NCBI GenBank assembly: GCA_030619345.1
Contig: JAUXBO010000094.1
Coordinates: forward strand, 1-8,200
DNA: 8,200 nt
Reading direction: 5' to 3'
Origin: Candidatus Zixiibacteriota bacterium
GTDB lineage: Bacteria; Zixibacteria; MSB-5A5; GN15; FEB-12
The notes under the pieces are model-generated. The model was not told the DNA's origin. It did not search any database and was given only the letters and a program-made list of their open reading frames with translations. Of this stretch, positions 5,801-8,200 are shown piece after piece (position 1 is the stretch's first letter; each line of letters starts with the position of its first letter). Made by a program: the position numbers and the translations under genes.

Positions 5801-7624
5801 CATGGACAGAACTAAAGCGTCAGCATCAGGATCGCTGGCGGTCAGTCCGAAGTTCAGATTCATGCCTTCATCGACCGTCTGGTTGCCCGGATCGGTCAGC
5901 ACAGGAAGGCGGTTGACATTATTGACGGTAACTGAAAACGTCTCGTGTACTTCAGCTATGCCATCAGTTGCCATAAGGTCGACTTCGTACAGTCCGGCGT
6001 CATTATAGGTAGTCACCCAGTCAAGTGAACCGGTGCCATCGCCGTTGTCGGTAAAGATGGCGGCGCCGGGAAGGTCAGTGAAAGCAACACTGATCGTAAT
6101 CGGTTCGCCGTCACCGTCGGTGACATTCACTGCTACGGAGAGAGTTTGAGTCTCATCGAGAATTTGATCAACGATCGGGTCGAATACAGGAGCTGCGTTG
6201 GGGGCGGTTACGTTAATCATAACCGTGTCTTCCACAGCTGTGTTACAACCGTCATCGGTCGAGAAAATGGCCATATAAGGAGAACCGGCGGCATCACCCG
6301 TGGCCGTCAGCCAGGAGAATGCACCGCTTGGGGCGTCGAACGTGGCACTCATGGGAGCGCTGATCATACTGGCTGGAATAGAGCCGTCCTCTGGGTCATC
6401 CACCGTGATTGTGAAACTTACCATGTCGCCTTCGCCAACAGTCTGAGTTGGAACCGGCGGAGTGAAAACGGGTAACCCGTTAAAATTCACAGTAAGGGTG
6501 ACATAAAGAGTGTCGGACAAAGCGGAAACACTTGAGGTTGCTATGAACTGCAGAGTGTACATACCAGAATCGCCTAGCGCTGAAGGGTACTCGACAGTTG
6601 CAGTGCCATTGCCATGGTCTGTCAGGGTCATGGCAGCTGGATTTCCGGACATGGAGTAGGCGAGTGTTCCACCTTCAGGATCGGCAGTGTTAAGGGGGAA
6701 ATCAATAAAGGAACAAGCTACTACTGTTTGCGGACCGACCGGGTCGATAACCGGTGGGCTGTAGGTCTCATTAATCGTTATCGTAATTGTCTCGGTGGCG
6801 GTATCAGTGCCATCGGAGACTGTAAATGTAGCCGAATAAACTCCGGCATCGGCTTGGTCTGTAGACCATGAGAATTCGCCGGTGCCGTTTCCAAAGTCAT
6901 CCCAGATTGCGTCCATAGGAAGGTCTGGGCTGGTCATGGTAATCGTAAGCGGATCGGCATCGGCATCTGAGGCTGTTACACTGAATGCCAACACCTCGCC
7001 TTCGTTCGCTAATTTGTTGCCAACAGGATCGAGGATCGGGGCAATGTTTGTTCCGCCGCAAGGTCCCTGAGACGGGTCAAAAATTGTATAGCAATGGGGC
7101 CCATCCCAGTCAGCGTATATGTCGCCGACCGTGGTAGACCATTTCCATACGCCGGCCGGGGGATATATACTACTATCAAGGCATATCTCACCGCAGTGAT
7201 CGGCGGCCCCTATCGGGCCGATGTCGATCGTCCACACGATATCATCGAAACCGACCGGGATACCGGGGGCAACCATGCGAAACCCGCCAAAACCGATAGT
7301 ATCAGCCCCCGAGCCAGTGATGCTAAACGGGTTGATAAAGGTCATATCAATCATGCCTGTCGTAATCGTACCAGTGTAGGTACCGGTGCTGGTCGTCCAG
7401 TTGGCTCCGGTGGTAGAATAAACATGGAAGCCATTTGTGTATCCAGTGATATTTCCGCTGTTATTTATCATGCGAAAATGAAATGTGACGGTCTGGTCGA
7501 TAGGTATCGTGTCAGCCGCTATCAGGTTGTCGGCATGGTCAAGCGACATTGAATTTTGTGCCCAGCCGGGAACGGCTGTCAGCATGACAACAGTTAACAG
7601 AGTTAGAAAAAGCCTGGTTCTCAT
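2813..7624 (-). CDS. Giant secreted modular protein: Ig/cadherin-like repeats, cohesin-like and GWNLVS domains, type IX-like tail (1603 aa)
   Basis: A surface or extracellular protein with binding/stalk modules and no visible catalytic domain. I start it at ATG 7624-7622: GAGGAG lies 9 bases upstream and a signal peptide begins immediately (RTR, hydrophobic core, cleavage after WA, residue 22). An in-frame ATG at 7666 would add 14 polar residues before the signal and lacks a good ribosome site. Order: unique N-terminal domain (23-190, four Cys); seven Ig/cadherin-like repeats (194-851); cohesin-like domain (855-1007); carboxypeptidase-regulatory-like sandwich (1012-1094); shared module A (1102-1203); two GWNLVS repeats (1211-1380); shared module B (1407-1503); sorting tail (1512-1603) with NYPNPFNP, YNILGELV, SGIYFYRL and KKMTLLK. 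The mature part has 18 Cys, suggesting disulfides. No dockerin is seen, so the cohesin-like fold need not mean a cellulosome. Likely first gene of a two-gene unit. Domain names are by resemblance; ligand unknown. Confidence 0.94.
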   Translation of the reverse strand: MRTRLFLTLLTVVMLTAVPGWAQNSMSLDHADNLIAADTIPIDQTVTFHFRMINNSGNITGYTNGFHVYSTTGANWTTSTGTYTGTITTGMIDMTFINPFSITGSGADTIGFGGFRMVAPGIPVGFDDIVWTIDIGPIGAADHCGEICLDSSIYPPAGVWKWSTTVGDIYADWDGPHCYTIFDPSQGPCGGTNIAPILDPVGNKLANEGEVLAFSVTASDADADPLTITMTSPDLPMDAIWDDFGNGTGEFSWSTDQADAGVYSATFTVSDGTDTATETITITINETYSPPVIDPVGPQTVVACSFIDFPLNTADPEGGTLAYSMSGNPAAMTLTDHGNGTATVEYPSALGDSGMYTLQFIATSSVSALSDTLYVTLTVNFNGLPVFTPPVPTQTVGEGDMVSFTITVDDPEDGSIPASMISAPMSATFDAPSGAFSWLTATGDAAGSPYMAIFSTDDGCNTAVEDTVMINVTAPNAAPVFDPIVDQILDETQTLSVAVNVTDGDGEPITISVAFTDLPGAAIFTDNGDGTGSLDWVTTYNDAGLYEVDLMATDGIAEVHETFSVTVNNVNRLPVLTDPGNQTVDEGMNLNFGLTASDPDADALVLSMDTDALGAILTDNGDGSATFDWTPTFADAGMYTATFWAYDGTDSVSQMITITVNNMNQAPTLDPIGNKIVAEGALLNFGISAGDADGDPITLTMMSGNLPMAASFTDNGDGTGTFDWTTTPADGGIYSATFTASDGLGGEASETISIEVTDINFPPVIDPISDFFITECDEINATFSAFNPDGDPITLTMDGLVENMTFTDNGDGTGLFIFLPNFTQAGSYILTLTASDGIDQDMETFEIFVDDCQPGSEGDTLFIMNQPAVPGAIVTVPVNMTNTDCDLVGFHVVLGWNSEFIRLDNVDFTGSLLGAFTNLTMSIDNLARTVTIDAVQVPGDGVVPAGSSGLMANLEFSIDALAPDGAYEISPFLVTLPGLNPIFVRDCGSGAEEVQPFVHENGGSIVIAQSPTATCGTVVDENWNEIVGATVELWDDLPAGIVEMTATTNSFGSFTFDNINSIPFDLYAFAGGYYPNSLLDVNFGETGLVIQLMPHTAVTPTQEMVFFYCGGEGALSTYMGGPVPVGSIIDAYDDDGIRCGTQVVTTAGKYLAMPVYRDDPTTQDDEGADPGDVIRFFINNIEAIPFGDHIWTQNNDQFLVCLEVSDQVTQNCLLAEGWNLVSWRVDTPTDAIENVLSSLGSCVDFVVGFEQGGLAYDPDLVEFSTLHNVDHLSGYWIKVRQGCGSVSLDVTGIGVPVSTPIPVTTGWNLVSYLPETSIPTPDALASIHSDLVVAIGYDGGGTIYEPGIPGNTLTDMNSCLGYWVKVLQGGNLVYPGGTPLPSSQIKGVTPPMAASDAGKPDVVQSTRWINIYSHNLTLNGENLGAGTVVTAHTEDGAKVGYFTIGSKGTFGFMSVYGDDPMAEAIDGVSFGETFYLAVNDQPTDQRFSWTGNGERMEINGLTAKVEPEVLPTNYSLKQNYPNPFNPETTIGFSLAKAGKARVDIYNILGELVATPFDGAANAGQNQVIWDGTNRDGNSVSSGIYFYRLTADNYSETKKMTLLK
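2816..3091 (-). other. C-terminal sorting-tail domain of the 1603-aa protein
   Basis: Residues 1512-1603 hold LKQNYPNPFNPETTIGFSL, VDIYNILGELV, an IWDG motif, SGIYFYRL and KKMTLLK. This is the FlgD-Ig-like/Por-type tail also found on the neighbouring 663-residue protein, here with the fuller WDG.N..G..V.SGIY form. It implies that both proteins use the same export or anchoring route. Confidence 0.87.
3116..3406 (-). repeat. Shared module, copy B in the 1603-aa protein
   Basis: Residues 1407-1503 show LTLNGENLGAGTVVTAHTEDG, FGFMSVYGDDP, GETFYLAVND and a Trp in RFSWTG. It is the most diverged copy: the IDAYD core is replaced by VTAHTED and DEGA by IDGV. It precedes the sorting tail directly. 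Confidence 0.7.
3485..3994 (-). repeat. Two tandem GWNLVS repeats
   Basis: Residues 1211-1290 and about 1297-1380 are two copies of one unit. Each begins with GWNLVS, passes through a V..GF or A.GY strand with Gly-Gly, then a Y[DE]P turn, and ends with GYW[IV]KV followed by a Gly-rich strand. This unit is common in exported proteins of several environmental phyla; I know of no assigned function. Confidence 0.75.
4016..4321 (-). repeat. Shared module, copy A in the 1603-aa protein
   Basis: Residues 1102-1203 show GGPVPVGSIIDAYDDDG, YLAMPVYRDDP, DDEGADPGDVIRFFINN and a Trp in DHIWTQ. It is closest to the copy in the 663-residue protein. Cys1109, Cys1139 and Cys1201 lie inside it and are absent from the other two copies. 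Confidence 0.75.
4343..4591 (-). other. Carboxypeptidase-regulatory-like beta-sandwich
   Basis: Residues 1012-1094 read as a typical small prealbumin-like sandwich: GTVVDENWNEIVGATVELW, then TTNSFGSFTFDNI, then a Tyr/Phe strand and VIQLMP at the end. Domains of this kind are usually structural or ligand-binding and lack catalytic residues. Confidence 0.7.
4604..5062 (-). other. Cohesin-like domain
   Basis: Residues 855-1007 follow the cohesin strand pattern: PGAIVTVPVNMTN, LVGFHVVLGWNSEFIRL, then a FTGSLLGAF turn, ARTVTIDAV and GLMANLEFSI. Cohesins bind dockerins in cellulosomes. Stand-alone relatives are widespread in secreted bacterial proteins, and no dockerin motif is visible in either protein here. 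Confidence 0.6.
5072..7045 (-). repeat. Seven tandem Ig/cadherin-like repeats (~93 aa each)
   Basis: Copies are at residues 194-285, 289-380, 383-473, 476-568, 572-661, 665-757 and 761-851. The consensus is P.[LI]DP.GN....EG..L.F...A.D.DGDP[IL]T.TM...L...A.F.DNGDGTG.F.W......AG.Y.ATF.ASDG...ETI.I.V, resembling He_PIG/cadherin-like domains. The Asp-rich D.D.DP turn suggests calcium binding. The third copy lacks DNGDGTG (DAPSGAFSW instead) and the second has DHGNGTA. At DNA level the DNGDGTG codons recur roughly every 280 bases. Confidence 0.85.
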
Positions 7625-7633
7625 AGTTGAAGA

Positions 7634-7639
7634 CTCCTC
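7634..7639 (-). promoter_or_regulatory. Ribosome binding site deciding the 1603-aa start
   Basis: GAGGAG at 7639-7634 lies 9 bases before ATG 7624-7622. This strong Shine-Dalgarno favours the inner start, directly at the signal peptide, over the upstream in-frame ATG at 7666. Confidence 0.8.
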
Positions 7640-7762
7640 AAAGTTTGTATTAGAGATGTTTGACATTTTGTTTCTATTTTTTTACTCAGTCTGATCTACT
7701 GGCGGTCCGGTTTTGCATAATCGCCGCAGAGTCACAAACAGTATAACGATCCGATCTATACC

Positions 7763-7792
7763 ATTCTAAAGAGCAATCCAGAGTCCGAGCAA
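7763..7792 (-). promoter_or_regulatory. Candidate proximal promoter for the secreted-protein genes
   Basis: TTGCTC (7792-7787) and TAGAAT (7768-7763) are spaced 18 bases apart on the minus strand, about 140 bases before the start codon. The -10 box matches 5 of 6 consensus positions and the -35 box only 3 of 6. Other AT-rich hexamers nearby (TATAGA 7760-7755, TATACT 7745-7740) could serve instead. Confidence 0.25.
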
Positions 7793-7947
7793 ATATCCAA
7801 GTGTCTCTGGCCGCAAAAAAAAGCAAATGATACTCGAATCAATTAATTCGTAATTTTTTAGTCGTTACCAAACAAACGAAAGACCAAAAAGAAATAATGT
7901 AGTAGCTTCCCTATCTCAGATGCGTACATATGTTCCAAACCACGCGA

Positions 7948-7975
7948 AATATAAGGCTTTACGCCGGTTTGACAA
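7948..7975 (-). promoter_or_regulatory. Candidate distal promoter for the secreted-protein genes
   Basis: TTGTCA (7975-7970) and TATATT (7953-7948) lie 16 bases apart on the minus strand, 41 bases after the VanZ-like stop codon. Both boxes match 5 of 6 sigma-70 positions, the best pair in the region. It would give an untranslated leader of about 315 bases. Confidence 0.3.
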
Positions 7976-8015
7976 TAGCCGCCGTGTCTTCTGAGACAAT
8001 ATAGGCCGGAAGCAT

Positions 8016-8200
8016 TCAGGGTCGCTTGTCGGTCCTTTTCCCAGACATAGCAAGCAAGATTAGTACCAAAGAAGCGCCGCAAAAGTCAGTTAGTAAGTCC
8101 CAGATGTCCGAATGACGACCTGGGATGTATTGCTGGTAGTATTCATCAAGTGCCGCAAACGAGATCAGAAAGAGAAAACCGAGCCTATAGACTGTTCTGG
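8016..8200 (-). CDS. VanZ-like membrane protein, C-terminal fragment (5' end beyond window)
   Basis: Sixty residues are open from the right edge to TGA 8018-8016. They carry the VanZ-family signature: a hydrophobic helix (FLFLISFAA, about 8-16), then DEYYQQYIPGR (18-28), D31, D34 and a second hydrophobic stretch (GASLVLILLA, 41-50), with a basic tail GKRTDKRP. VanZ itself gives low-level teicoplanin resistance, but most members are small membrane proteins of unknown role, so resistance should not be assumed. Only the C-terminal part of a typically 120-150 residue protein is here. The reading frame is convincing because the DE..Q...pgR...D motif is uninterrupted. It may precede the secreted-protein genes by chance; about 390 bases separate them. 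Confidence 0.85.
   Translation of the reverse strand, partial: RTVYRLGFLFLISFAALDEYYQQYIPGRHSDIWDLLTDFCGASLVLILLAMSGKRTDKRP

Larger units (their letters stand above)
7640..8015. other. Non-coding region upstream of the 1603-aa gene
   Basis: About 375 bases between the VanZ-like stop and the ribosome site of the giant gene hold no gene I can support. Seen inside: two promoter-like box pairs (listed separately), the 16-base near-palindrome CGAATCAATTAATTCG at 7835-7850, runs of A/T at 7815-7822 and 7852-7859, an 8-base palindrome ACATATGT at 7926-7933, and a short ACTGGCGGTCCGG element at 7698-7710 that recurs upstream of the 663-residue gene. No U-tailed terminator for the VanZ-like gene is visible. 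Confidence 0.6.

Noticed and set aside
5072..7045. Regularly spaced similar DNA strings, considered as a CRISPR-like or satellite array
   Set aside because: The period is near 280 bases, the units are diverged, and the frame is open throughout, so they are protein-domain repeats.
7625..7666. Upstream in-frame ATG at 7666 for the giant protein
   Set aside because: It would place 14 polar residues before the signal peptide and lacks a ribosome site as good as GAGGAG before 7624.
7991..8009. TGTCT-CAGA-AGACA small inverted repeat after the VanZ-like stop, considered as its terminator
   Set aside because: The stem is only 5 bp and there is no U-tract, so I cannot support it.
7858..8082. 74-residue minus-strand ORF beginning MRRFFGTNL
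   Set aside because: It overlaps the VanZ-like gene by 67 bases in another frame, has no good ribosome site, and its composition (Cys, Arg, Tyr, His scattered, no motif) looks like translated non-coding DNA.

Overview
The window looks like chromosomal DNA of an uncultured Gram-negative bacterium of the FCB (Fibrobacteres-Chlorobi-Bacteroidetes) side of the tree. A Zixibacteria-like candidate phylum is my best guess. The basis is the pair of large exported proteins ending in a YPNPFNP...SGIYFYRL...KKMxLLK tail (type IX secretion/FlgD-Ig-like sorting tail), plus Ig-like, cohesin-like and GWNLVS modules typical of such genomes. Base composition looks near 50% GC by eye. The lineage is inference, since there is no rRNA or other marker here.

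All four genes I can support are on the minus strand, so the biological reading order is from 8200 down to 1. First comes the C-terminal end of a VanZ-like membrane protein (8016-8200, 5' end outside the window). A roughly 390-base non-coding leader (7625-8015) follows, with possible promoters and a near-palindrome. Then comes a giant secreted modular protein of 1603 residues (2813-7624). A 75-base gap holding a strong 12-bp RNA hairpin separates it from a second secreted protein of 663 residues (746-2737). This gene ends at a textbook intrinsic terminator (690-720). Finally, a PP2C-type serine/threonine phosphatase starts at 612 and runs off the left edge.

The two exported proteins belong together. 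Each has an N-terminal signal peptide and the same type of C-terminal sorting tail. They share a roughly 95-residue module (GTVIDAYDxDG ... YGxMxVYGDDP ... conserved Trp) that occurs once in the smaller protein and twice in the larger. The larger protein adds seven cadherin/Ig-like repeats, a cohesin-like domain, a carboxypeptidase-regulatory-like beta sandwich and two GWNLVS repeats. The smaller adds four NEW3-like beta-sandwich repeats. They are probably co-transcribed cell-surface or extracellular structural/binding proteins. No catalytic domain is visible in either.

The phosphatase and VanZ genes at the edges are ordinary families, and their functional link to the surface proteins is not shown by the sequence. 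I see no tRNA, rRNA, CRISPR array, transposon or phage gene. The nearest thing to an undescribed system is the two-gene exported pair with its shared module.
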